Under the pieces are notes generated by a model. That model had not been told where the DNA came from and made no database searches. It was given only the letters and a program-made list of their open reading frames with translations. DNA of 15,325 bases from Actinomycetota bacterium (GTDB lineage: Bacteria > Actinomycetota > Actinomycetes > S36-B12): positions 1 through 15,325 of the forward strand of contig JAQCBM010000016.1 of the NCBI GenBank assembly GCA_027729865.1, written 5' to 3'. Below, piece after piece: positions 7,148-13,628 of this stretch. The translations under genes were made by a program, and so were the position numbers. Position 1 is the stretch's first letter, and every line of letters starts with the position of its first letter.

Positions 7148-7920
7148 ATGACGACATCCGTCGGCGCTTGCTCGAGTGCCCGATGGAGATCCAGGGGCGG
7201 ATTCTCAGCGCGAGCAACGCGACTTTGCACTGCTCGCTCGATGAAGACCTGGCGGCCGTCTACAAGCCCCAGCGCGGAGAACGCCCGCTGTGGGATTTCC
7301 CTACCGGCACGTTGACCGGTAGGGAAGTGGCGAGTTTCGAGATAGACCGCGCCCTGGGGTTCGGCCTTATTCCTCCGACCGCGTGGCGTGAGGACGGACC
7401 TGCCGGCCCCGGAATGTGTCAGATGTGGGTCGATGAGGACGACGATGCCCGGCTAGTGGATGTGGTGGCACCCGATGCGGTGCCCTCCGAGTGGATCCCT
7501 GTGCTTCGGGCAACGGACGGGATCGGCAATCCAGTCGCCCTCGTGCATGCCGACGATGAACGCCTCCAGGCAATGGCCGTGTTGGACGCCATCCTCAACA
7601 ACGGTGACCGCAAGGGCGGGCATGTCATCACCGATGTGGACGGGAATGTGTGGGCGGTGGATCACGGGGTGACTTTGTCCGTGGAACCGAAACTGCGGAC
7701 GGTGCTGTGGGGCTGGGCTGGCACCGCGATCCCCACGCAACTACTCACAGCTGTCGAGAGTCTGCACGGTCAACTGATGGACGGTGCGCCGGAGATCGAA
7801 CGGTGGTTAGACCGGTATGAGGTGGATGCGCTCATCGACCGATGTGCGTCGCTCATCAAGTACGGCACCTTTCCCGTTCCGAATGAGGACTGGCCTGCTA
7901 TCCCGTGGCCGGTCTTCTAA
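7144..7920 (+). CDS. SCO1664-family kinase-like protein (PI3/PI4-kinase fold)
   Basis: A 258-aa protein matching the uncharacterised SCO1664 family (from memory Rv2133c in M. tuberculosis). Its motifs resemble those of PI3/4-kinase or HipA-like folds. AVYKPQRGERPLWDFP has candidate ATP-contacting K41. REVASFEID at 60-68 gives a helix glutamate. LNNGDRKGGHVI has catalytic-loop D155 and K157. VWAVDHG has D173 in the DFG-equivalent place. That it phosphorylates something is inference; the substrate could be a small molecule, a lipid or a protein. It overlaps the DUF3090 gene by 4 bases and sits in one operon with a phosphatase, which would make a kinase/phosphatase pair. A perfect 11-bp inverted repeat lies inside the gene at 7297-7326. 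Confidence 0.87.
   Translation: MNDDIRRRLLECPMEIQGRILSASNATLHCSLDEDLAAVYKPQRGERPLWDFPTGTLTGREVASFEIDRALGFGLIPPTAWREDGPAGPGMCQMWVDEDDDARLVDVVAPDAVPSEWIPVLRATDGIGNPVALVHADDERLQAMAVLDAILNNGDRKGGHVITDVDGNVWAVDHGVTLSVEPKLRTVLWGWAGTAIPTQLLTAVESLHGQLMDGAPEIERWLDRYEVDALIDRCASLIKYGTFPVPNEDWPAIPWPVF
7297..7326 (+). repeat. Perfect 11-bp inverted repeat inside the SCO1664-family gene
   Basis: Arms ttccctaccgg (7297-7307) and ccggtagggaa (7316-7326) pair perfectly around an 8-base loop. The hairpin encodes residues 52-61 (FPTGTLTGRE), next to the putative ATP-binding lysine. It may only reflect codon choice, but it is the strongest intragenic stem noticed in the window. Confidence 0.6.
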
Positions 7921-7958
7921 CAAAGCGTTGCTCATCCGAAAGACACACCAGCCGCAGA

Positions 7959-7964
7959 TAGGGT
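7959..7964 (+). promoter_or_regulatory. -10 box TAGGGT, leaderless mshC-pgi unit
   Basis: TAGGGT is followed by 6 bases and GTG 7971. It lies in the 50-base gap after the SCO1664-family gene, suggesting mshC has its own promoter even though all genes run the same way. No terminator is seen before it. Confidence 0.6.
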
Positions 7965-7970
7965 CACGTC

Positions 7971-9197
7971 GTGGATTCCTGGGTAGCGCCCCCGATCCCG
8001 GACCTTCCCGGTACCGGACTTCCGCTCCGGCTCTTCGATACCGCGACCGGACAGGTCCGACCGACAGCACCGGGACCAACAGCTCGCATGTACGTCTGTG
8101 GCATCACGCCGTACGACGCCACACACATCGGACACGCGAACACCTACGTGTCCTTCGATCTCATCAACCGAGTGTGGGCCGATGCCGGCCACGAAGTGCA
8201 CTACGTCCAAAACGTCACCGATATCGATGATCCATTGCTGGAACGCGCGGTCGCGACCGGTCAGGACTGGCGGGCGATAGCCGACCGTGAGACCGCCCTG
8301 TTCCGTGAGGACATGGCAGCGCTCAACGTGCTGCCCCCGCGTGAATACATCGGAGCAGTGGAGTCGATTCCCTCGGTGGCTGGATACGTGGATGAACTAC
8401 GCGAACGCGGCGACGTGTACTCAGTCGATGAGGATCTTTACTTCCGAGTGCGCAACGATCCGCATTTCGGTTCGGTGGCCAACCTCGATATCGAGACGAT
8501 GCTGCGGCTGTTCTCCGAACGCGGTGGTGATCCCGATCGCCCAGGCAAGGAAGACCCCCTTGACTGTCTGGTGTGGCAAAGCGCTCGCCCTGATGAACCC
8601 GCATGGGATACACCGCTGGGTCATGGACGACCGGGCTGGCATATCGAGTGCGCGGCGATCGCCTTGGACTTCTTGGGCATGACCATCGATGTGCAAGGCG
8701 GCGGCTCGGATCTGGCCTTCCCGCACCACGAGATGGGCGCCTCGGAGGCCCAGCGCATCACCGAGGAATACCCCTTCGCCCGGCACTACGTGCATTCGGG
8801 CATGGTCGCCTGGCAAGGCCACAAGATGAGCAAGTCCCGGGGCAACCTGGTCTTCGTCTCGGCTCTGCGGCATGAGGGTGTGGATCCGATGGCAATCCGG
8901 CTGGCGCTACTGGCGCACCATTACCGAAGCGATTGGGCGTGGACTCCGCATGGATTGGAAGGAGCCGCCGAGCGATTGGCGCGCTGGCGAGCGGCGGTCG
9001 CACTCCCCACGGGCCCGAGCGCTCAGGCCACACTCGCCCGGGTGCGAGAAGTACTGGCCGATGATCTACGAACACCCTCGGCCCTCGACGCGATCGACGC
9101 GTGGGCGCACGCAGCGCTAACCGCTGGGGGTGATGACCCCGAAGCGCCGGGGCTGATCTCGCACATGACCGATGCACTGCTCGGGGTGCGGTTGTAG
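7971..9197 (+). CDS. mshC: MshC, L-cysteine:1D-myo-inositol 2-amino-2-deoxy-alpha-D-glucopyranoside ligase
   Basis: A 408-aa cysteinyl-tRNA-synthetase-like enzyme that uses ATP to couple cysteine to GlcN-Ins, the penultimate step of mycothiol synthesis in the cytosol. The class I signature is HIGH (52-55), in ITPYDATHIGHANTYVSFD, and KMSKS (285-289) is complete. C43, C227 and H252 are the expected zinc ligands (YVCG, WHIECAAI, FPHHEMGASE) and discriminate cysteine. The N-terminal SWVAPPIPDLPGTGLPLRLFDT, the roughly 410-aa length and the lack of a long tRNA-binding C-terminal domain separate it from CysS. GTG 7971 is 6 bases after TAGGGT. pgi begins 2 bases after the stop, so the two are probably cotranscribed. 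Position after the DUF3090/SCO1664 pair is the usual actinobacterial arrangement. Confidence 0.96.
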   Translation: MDSWVAPPIPDLPGTGLPLRLFDTATGQVRPTAPGPTARMYVCGITPYDATHIGHANTYVSFDLINRVWADAGHEVHYVQNVTDIDDPLLERAVATGQDWRAIADRETALFREDMAALNVLPPREYIGAVESIPSVAGYVDELRERGDVYSVDEDLYFRVRNDPHFGSVANLDIETMLRLFSERGGDPDRPGKEDPLDCLVWQSARPDEPAWDTPLGHGRPGWHIECAAIALDFLGMTIDVQGGGSDLAFPHHEMGASEAQRITEEYPFARHYVHSGMVAWQGHKMSKSRGNLVFVSALRHEGVDPMAIRLALLAHHYRSDWAWTPHGLEGAAERLARWRAAVALPTGPSAQATLARVREVLADDLRTPSALDAIDAWAHAALTAGGDDPEAPGLISHMTDALLGVRL

Positions 9198-9199
9198 CC

Positions 9200-10834
9200 A
9201 TGGTCGACAGCATCGATCCCACTCAGGTTCCCGCGTGGAATGAGCTGCGTACGCGCGCGGAGTCCATGTCCACCGTCCGAGAACTCCTGGACACCCCGCG
9301 GGATTTCCTGCGCACCCACGCGGCCGGGCTTTCCTTCGACTTCAGCAGGCAACGCATCGATGGGGCCACGCTCGATCTTCTCGTCGCGCTCGCCAACGAA
9401 CTCCAGGTTGAACTATTGCGCGACTCGATGTTCGCCGGTGATCACATCAACACCACTGAAGATCGTGCGGTCCTGCACACCGCTCTAAGGTTGCCGTTCC
9501 AGGCCGAGCTATCCGTGGACGGTCAGGACGTGGTGGGGGATGTTCACGACACGTTGAACCGCATGCGGGTATGCGCTGAGAGCGTCCGCAATGGAGATTG
9601 GCGCGGAGCCGATGGGCGAGCAATCACCGATGTGGTGAACATCGGAATCGGTGGGTCCGATCTCGGACCGGCGATGGCGTACCGCGCCTTGCGGCCCTAC
9701 CGGCAACCAGGACTTCGGTGCCATTTCGTGTCCAACGTCGATCCGGCCGACATCGCGAGTGTCCTTGGTGATCTGGATCCGGCCACAACCTTGTTCATCG
9801 TCGCCTCCAAGACGTTCACCACGCAAGAGACCATGGCTAATGCTCGTTACGCGCGAACATGGCTAACCGGAGTGCTAGGTGAGGACGCTGTTGCCCGGCA
9901 CTTCGTTGCCGTCTCGACGAATCAGCCAGCCGTGGTGGAGTTCGGTATCGAGGCGAGCAACATGTTCGGGTTCTGGGATTGGGTGGGCGGCCGTTATTCG
10001 ATGACTTCCGCCATCGGACTTTCCACACTGATCGCGATCGGTCCGGTGAATTTCCGGGCGATGCTCGACGGATTCGCAGCCATGGACGAGCATTTCCGCA
10101 CGGCACCACCCGCGCGCAACGTTCCGATGCTAATGGGCTTGATAGCCGTTTGGAACCGGAACTTCCTGGACATTCCCACCACCGCTGTCCTGCCCTACAG
10201 CAATGACCTATCGCGGTTTCCCGCCTACCTGCAACAACTGACCATGGAGAGCAACGGTAAGTCGGTTCGACGTGACGGAAGCACCGTGAACTACGCCACC
10301 GGCGGCATCGTGTGGGGTGAGCCGGGAACCAACGGGCAGCATTCGTTCTACCAACTTCTCCACCAAGGCACGGATGACGTTGCAGCCGACATCATCGTGG
10401 TGGCGAACCCGGGCCCGGGTAGTGATGCCGCCCACGCAGCTCAGCACGAGATGCTCGTCGCAAACGCGCTCGCGCAAGCTGCGGTCCTGTCCTGCGGGGT
10501 TACCGAGATCGAACTCCGGCAAGCAGGCACGACCGAGGACTTGGTCACTCACAAGGTGATGCCCGGCAATCGACCCACCACCGTGGTGATGGTTCCCGAT
10601 CTCACACCGTTTGCCCTCGGCGCACTGATCGCCGCATACGAGCACAGCGTGTTCGTGCAAGGAGCGATCTGGCAGATCAACTCCTTCGATCAATGGGGCG
10701 TTGAGTTGGGCAAGAAGGTCGCCACGGGGATCTTGCGGGATATCGAAGCCGACAACACCGAGGATCCAGATCTCGACCCAGCAACGCGAGCATCGCTCAC
10801 GGAATATCTGGGGTTGCGGTCGGAGAAACGATGA
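9200..10834 (+). CDS. pgi: Glucose-6-phosphate isomerase
   Basis: A 544-aa cytosolic enzyme interconverting glucose 6-phosphate and fructose 6-phosphate. The phosphate-binding IGIGGSDLGPAMAYRAL (148-164) and SKTFTTQETM (203-212) are present. The family signatures follow in order: VGGRYSMTSAIGL, MESNGKSV and GTNGQHSFYQLLHQGT. The catalytic residues are E350, H381 and K505 (WGVELGKK). Length is normal for the long bacterial Pgi type. ATG 9200 is 2 bases after the mshC stop, and no separate promoter box is seen, so the gene likely depends on the mshC transcript. I do not remember pgi here in Mycobacterium or Streptomyces, so this placement may be lineage-specific. Its stop overlaps the next start (ATGA at 10831-10834). 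Confidence 0.97.
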   Translation: MVDSIDPTQVPAWNELRTRAESMSTVRELLDTPRDFLRTHAAGLSFDFSRQRIDGATLDLLVALANELQVELLRDSMFAGDHINTTEDRAVLHTALRLPFQAELSVDGQDVVGDVHDTLNRMRVCAESVRNGDWRGADGRAITDVVNIGIGGSDLGPAMAYRALRPYRQPGLRCHFVSNVDPADIASVLGDLDPATTLFIVASKTFTTQETMANARYARTWLTGVLGEDAVARHFVAVSTNQPAVVEFGIEASNMFGFWDWVGGRYSMTSAIGLSTLIAIGPVNFRAMLDGFAAMDEHFRTAPPARNVPMLMGLIAVWNRNFLDIPTTAVLPYSNDLSRFPAYLQQLTMESNGKSVRRDGSTVNYATGGIVWGEPGTNGQHSFYQLLHQGTDDVAADIIVVANPGPGSDAAHAAQHEMLVANALAQAAVLSCGVTEIELRQAGTTEDLVTHKVMPGNRPTTVVMVPDLTPFALGALIAAYEHSVFVQGAIWQINSFDQWGVELGKKVATGILRDIEADNTEDPDLDPATRASLTEYLGLRSEKR

Positions 10835-11136
10835 GTGCACCGGTTGATTCGGTACGCCTTGCTCGTCTGCTCGAGACCGCCGAGGCTGATCTGCACACCG
10901 CATCCGGTGGTGCGCCGCTGTGCAAGGTGTCGATGACCGGCACCACGGGGCAATCGGTGAAGTACTTCGAGGGCCGCTGGGCGGCGCTGCGTGAGGTGCA
11001 GCGCGGAGCCGATGCACAGGAGGCGTTCAATGCGTGGCGCAAGGAGTACGAACGCCACCAACAGATCGATTCAGGCCAAGCGTGGCTGCACTACAGCGCC
11101 GGTGGTGTGGATGCTCTCTTCGAATTGCTCGACTAG
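10831..11136 (+). CDS. Unrecognised 101-aa protein coupled to pgi
   Basis: I do not recognise this protein. It is soluble-looking, with no signal peptide or membrane segment and a single cysteine (C31). The N-terminal half is a likely helix (VRLARLLETAEADLHTAS), followed by a short beta-like part (CKVSMTGTTGQSVKYFEGRW) and a charged helix (AQEAFNAWRKEYERHQQID). Evidence that it is real: it starts with ATGA overlap to the pgi stop, has GGAG five bases before the ATG (10822-10825), keeps the composition of its neighbours, and ends neatly 4 bases before the convergent PAC2 gene. Possible roles (small regulator or partner of Pgi or MshC) are guesses. Confidence 0.72.
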   Translation: MSAPVDSVRLARLLETAEADLHTASGGAPLCKVSMTGTTGQSVKYFEGRWAALREVQRGADAQEAFNAWRKEYERHQQIDSGQAWLHYSAGGVDALFELLD

Positions 11137-11147
11137 CGAGCTAGTCG
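11130..11147. terminator. Hairpin built from two convergent stop codons
   Basis: Arms cgactag (11130-11136) and ctagtcg (11141-11147) pair around loop cgag. Each arm carries the stop codon of one convergent gene (TAG of the 101-aa gene; TAG of the PAC2 gene on the other strand). With no U-tract it is at best a weak bidirectional terminator or 3'-end stabiliser. Confidence 0.35.
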
Positions 11148-11986
11148 GTGCTGCGGCGCCGCAGGTACCGCTCAAATTCCTTGGCAATTGCTTCGCCCGA
11201 GGCCTCGGGTAACTCGGTGGTGTCCCGCGCCTGCTCGAGTTGCCGGACGTAGTCGGCTACTTCCTCATCGTCCTCGGCGAGTTCATCGACACCGATCTCC
11301 CACGCGCGCGCTTCTTCCACCAGGTCTCCCAAAGGCACCGGAATGTCCAGAACGTCTTCGACCTTGCGCACCAACGCCAACGTGCCTTTGGGTGAGGGGG
11401 CTTGGCCCACGTAATGCGGGATCGCAGCCCACAGGGACACAGCTGAGAGGCCGAAACGCTCGCAGGCTTCTTGAATCACGCCCACGATCCCGGTGGGGCC
11501 TTCGTAGGAACTCGGCTCCATTCCCAGATCCGCGGCGAGCTTTGCATCGGTGGTCGAGCCGGTGACTGGCACGGGACGCGTGTGCGGGCTGTCGGACAGC
11601 AACGCGCCGAGCGTGACAACCAGGTTGACGTCCAACTCTGCAGCAAGGCCCAAGATCTCGCGGGTGAATTGCTGCCAGCGCATATTCGGTTCGATGCCTT
11701 GGATCAGCACTACGTCGCGTGGGAACAGGGGCACACGGGCGACGTACACGCGAGTTGCGGGCCAATCGAGTTGCCGCACGCCGGCATCGTCCACGCTGAT
11801 GTGCGGGCGATTCACCTGGTAGTCGTAGTACTCCTCGGGATCGAGTTCGGTGAGAAGCTCGGCCTGCCAGACCTCACGAAGGTGCGTGATGGTCGAGCTA
11901 GCCGCCTCACCGGCGTCGTTCCACCCCTCGAAGGCCGCAATCATCACCGGGTCGGTGAGCGAGGGGAGGTCGTCGTACTCGATCAA
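11141..11986 (-). CDS. PAC2 family protein (possible ParJ homologue)
   Basis: A 281-aa PAC2-fold protein, related to proteasome-assembly-chaperone-like proteins. Recognisable segments are PVMIAAFEGWNDAGEAAS near the N-terminus, VVLIQGIEPNMRWQQFTREIL, VVTLGALLSDSPHTRPVPVTG, YEGPTGIVGVIQEACERFGL and SLWAAIPHYVGQAPSPKGTLAL. A C-terminal acidic helical region (about 237-281) follows. In Streptomyces the protein SCO1662 next to mshC was named ParJ, a regulator of ParA polymerisation; I believe it belongs to this family, so a role in chromosome segregation is possible here, but this is memory plus context. The start is TTG 11986, preceded by a strong Shine-Dalgarno (AAGGGGG, minus strand, 11997-11991) that overlaps the stop of the upstream hydrolase. 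The two genes therefore form an operon. No ATG lies nearby. Confidence 0.88.
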   Translation of the reverse strand: MIEYDDLPSLTDPVMIAAFEGWNDAGEAASSTITHLREVWQAELLTELDPEEYYDYQVNRPHISVDDAGVRQLDWPATRVYVARVPLFPRDVVLIQGIEPNMRWQQFTREILGLAAELDVNLVVTLGALLSDSPHTRPVPVTGSTTDAKLAADLGMEPSSYEGPTGIVGVIQEACERFGLSAVSLWAAIPHYVGQAPSPKGTLALVRKVEDVLDIPVPLGDLVEEARAWEIGVDELAEDDEEVADYVRQLEQARDTTELPEASGEAIAKEFERYLRRRSTD

Positions 11987-11990
11987 GGTG

Positions 11991-11997
11991 CCCCCTT
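11991..11997 (-). promoter_or_regulatory. Strong Shine-Dalgarno for TTG-started PAC2 gene
   Basis: AAGGGGG on the minus strand lies 4 bases before TTG 11986 and includes the last two bases of the hydrolase stop codon TAA (11998-11996). It fixes the unusual start codon and indicates termination-reinitiation in the operon. Confidence 0.65.
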
Positions 11998-12913
11998 ACG
12001 CACGCGTCCGCTCGGCAATGGTCTCCAGCAAGCCAGCCACCAGCGCCGGCCACTGCAAGGGTACGTCGTGCAGTGCGCGATGCCAGCGTTGCACGAAGAA
12101 TGGGGCTGGCAAATCGGCTATGGCCTCATCTCGTGCCACTTCCCAGGCGCGTGATACCGGATCCTCGGAATCAGAATCCTTGTCCACCGACACAACCCGT
12201 GGATCGCACACCACCACCCACACCGGGCACGCCACCGCCGGGATATCCAGCCTTGAGTCGTAGTCGAACAAACCGTCCAGCACGGCCATATGTCGATCCA
12301 TTCCCAGGCGCGAGAACACGCGGCCCATCTCATCGGTGCGGAAAGTTGGCTCGAGGGCGGCTTGAAGCTCTGGTCCCCAATACGGCGATAGATCGCCAGC
12401 GGAAATGGCCTCCCACAGCACCGGCTGCATCATCCCCAGAGGCGGGGGGCGTAGTGCTTCCCGCACTTCATCGTGCGAACCCGCCCGACCCACCAAGTGG
12501 CGTGGACCGAACAGTCCGCCATCGATCAACGCGCAGGCTCGGATCCTCGCTGGATAGGCCGTTGCCGTGTGCAGGGCTACCGATGCCCCCCAGGAATGAC
12601 CCACCACGATCGCCTGGGGGATATTCAGAGCATCGAGCACTTCGATGACGTCCGCGGCGAGGCGATCCATGCGGAAATCCAGGTCAACACCGATGTCCGA
12701 ACCGTCGTCAGCAACGCTCGCATCGCCGTGGCCCCGTTGATCGAGCGTGATGATGCGACCCCCGCGCATCCGGTCGATAACCGGACGCCAGTAGTGACGC
12801 TGTTGGGAGAGGCCGTGGAGCAGAACGATCGGTAGTTCCTGAACGATGGCCGCAGGAGAAAGATTGAAGTCCTCGGCGACAACCGCCGCGCCATCGGACA
12901 TCTGTAGTCGCAT
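11996..12913 (-). CDS. Alpha/beta hydrolase
   Basis: A 305-aa alpha/beta-hydrolase-fold enzyme, probably cytosolic, of undetermined ester, epoxide or C-C bond substrate. The oxyanion segment VLLHGLSQQRHYW (HG at 33-34), the strand LDQRGHGDAS and the nucleophile elbow VVGHSWGAS (S107) are clear. D237 (VVVCDPRVV) and H282 (ALHDVPLQWP) are the probable remaining triad members. I choose ATG 12913 over the in-frame GTG 12922, because TAGCGT (12926-12921, minus strand) lies 7 bases before the ATG and would overlap the GTG. The gene is the first of an operon with PAC2 (9 bases apart) and is divergent from the HAD gene. Confidence 0.86.
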   Translation of the reverse strand: MRLQMSDGAAVVAEDFNLSPAAIVQELPIVLLHGLSQQRHYWRPVIDRMRGGRIITLDQRGHGDASVADDGSDIGVDLDFRMDRLAADVIEVLDALNIPQAIVVGHSWGASVALHTATAYPARIRACALIDGGLFGPRHLVGRAGSHDEVREALRPPPLGMMQPVLWEAISAGDLSPYWGPELQAALEPTFRTDEMGRVFSRLGMDRHMAVLDGLFDYDSRLDIPAVACPVWVVVCDPRVVSVDKDSDSEDPVSRAWEVARDEAIADLPAPFFVQRWHRALHDVPLQWPALVAGLLETIAERTRA

Positions 12914-12920
12914 TGGGTAC

Positions 12921-12926
12921 ACGCTA
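12921..12926 (-). promoter_or_regulatory. -10 box TAGCGT, leaderless hydrolase-PAC2 unit
   Basis: TAGCGT on the minus strand is followed by 7 bases and ATG 12913. It is only 6 bases from the divergent TAGACT at 12933-12938, so the two promoters must interfere with or share one another's -35 region. Confidence 0.5.
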
Positions 12927-12932
12927 GCGATC

Positions 12933-12938
12933 TAGACT
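12933..12938 (+). promoter_or_regulatory. -10 box TAGACT, HAD gene
   Basis: TAGACT is followed by 9 bases and ATG 12948. The spacing is slightly longer than at the other starts but still allows a transcript with no or almost no leader. No Shine-Dalgarno is seen. Confidence 0.45.
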
Positions 12939-12947
12939 CGCGGCGCG

Positions 12948-13628
12948 ATGAGCGATTCTCCGAAGGCCGTGTTGTTCGATATGGACGGCACCTTGATCGA
13001 CAGCGAGCACCTGTGGCTCGCCGCGGAGATCGAGGTCATGACCGAGCTCGGATCGGACTGGACTTCGGCAGACCAAGAGCACTGCCTGGGCGGCCCGCTC
13101 GAACGGGTAGCGGCATACATGGTGCAGCTCAGCGGCACCGATCGCTCAGTTGAGGCCGTTGGCGAATTGCTTCTTGCCACCATCGAGGGGCACATGCGCC
13201 TCGAACCCCTGCAGTGGCGACCCGGTGCCATCGATTTCCTCAAGGCGACCATCGATGCTGGTATCCCGCGGGCGCTCGTCACCGCATCCTGGGCGGTGCT
13301 GGTCGAAGCCCTCGCCGATCGGATGCGGGCGGAAATCGGAAGCGACCCGTTCACTGTGATCGTTGCGGGTGACCACATCACGAACGGCAAACCGCCCCCC
13401 GAGCCGTATCTGCGGGCGGCGGAACTGATCGGAGTCCCACCAGCTGAGTGTCTAGCAATTGAGGATTCACCGACCGGTGCTCGCTCGGCTGTGGCCGCCG
13501 GCTGTGTTGTCGTGGCCGTGCCGCACATCGCACCCATCCCGCCGGATGTCACCGGTATCCACATCATCACGGATCTAGCAGGAACCTCACCGCGCGAGTT
13601 ATGGAAAGAAGCTCGCGCGACCATCTAA
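12948..13628 (+). CDS. HAD family hydrolase, subfamily IA (beta-phosphoglucomutase-like)
   Basis: A 226-aa haloacid-dehalogenase-fold phosphatase or phosphomutase. Motif I is LFDMDGTLIDSE, with nucleophile D11 and acid D13. Motif II is LVTAS (T112/S114), motif III K148 in NGKPPPEPY, and motif IV IEDSPTGARSA (E172, D173). A helical cap (about 20-88) and the GKPPPEPYLRAA segment fit the beta-PGM/Gph-like IA group acting on small phosphorylated metabolites. The substrate is not predictable. Length is normal. It is divergent from the hydrolase. Its stop codon overlaps that of the RecB-type nuclease on the other strand (13625-13628), so the mRNAs are complementary at their ends. Confidence 0.92.
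   Translation: MSDSPKAVLFDMDGTLIDSEHLWLAAEIEVMTELGSDWTSADQEHCLGGPLERVAAYMVQLSGTDRSVEAVGELLLATIEGHMRLEPLQWRPGAIDFLKATIDAGIPRALVTASWAVLVEALADRMRAEIGSDPFTVIVAGDHITNGKPPPEPYLRAAELIGVPPAECLAIEDSPTGARSAVAAGCVVVAVPHIAPIPPDVTGIHIITDLAGTSPRELWKEARATI

Noticed and set aside
10407..10420. Perfect 14-bp palindrome acccgggcccgggt in pgi
   Set aside because: It encodes the ordinary NPGPGS stretch in a GC-rich gene; chance is a sufficient explanation.
10208..11017. 269-aa minus-strand frame across pgi and the 101-aa gene
   Set aside because: It is antisense to the catalytic part of pgi; no domain or conserved motif is visible.
11471..12154. 227-aa plus-strand frame antisense to PAC2 and the hydrolase
   Set aside because: Shadow of two well-supported minus-strand genes; it crosses their junction with its Shine-Dalgarno.
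12932..13624. 230-aa minus-strand frame antisense to the HAD gene
   Set aside because: It mirrors the HAD gene almost end to end, which carries all four HAD motifs; the antisense product is low-complexity Ser/Arg/Thr-rich.
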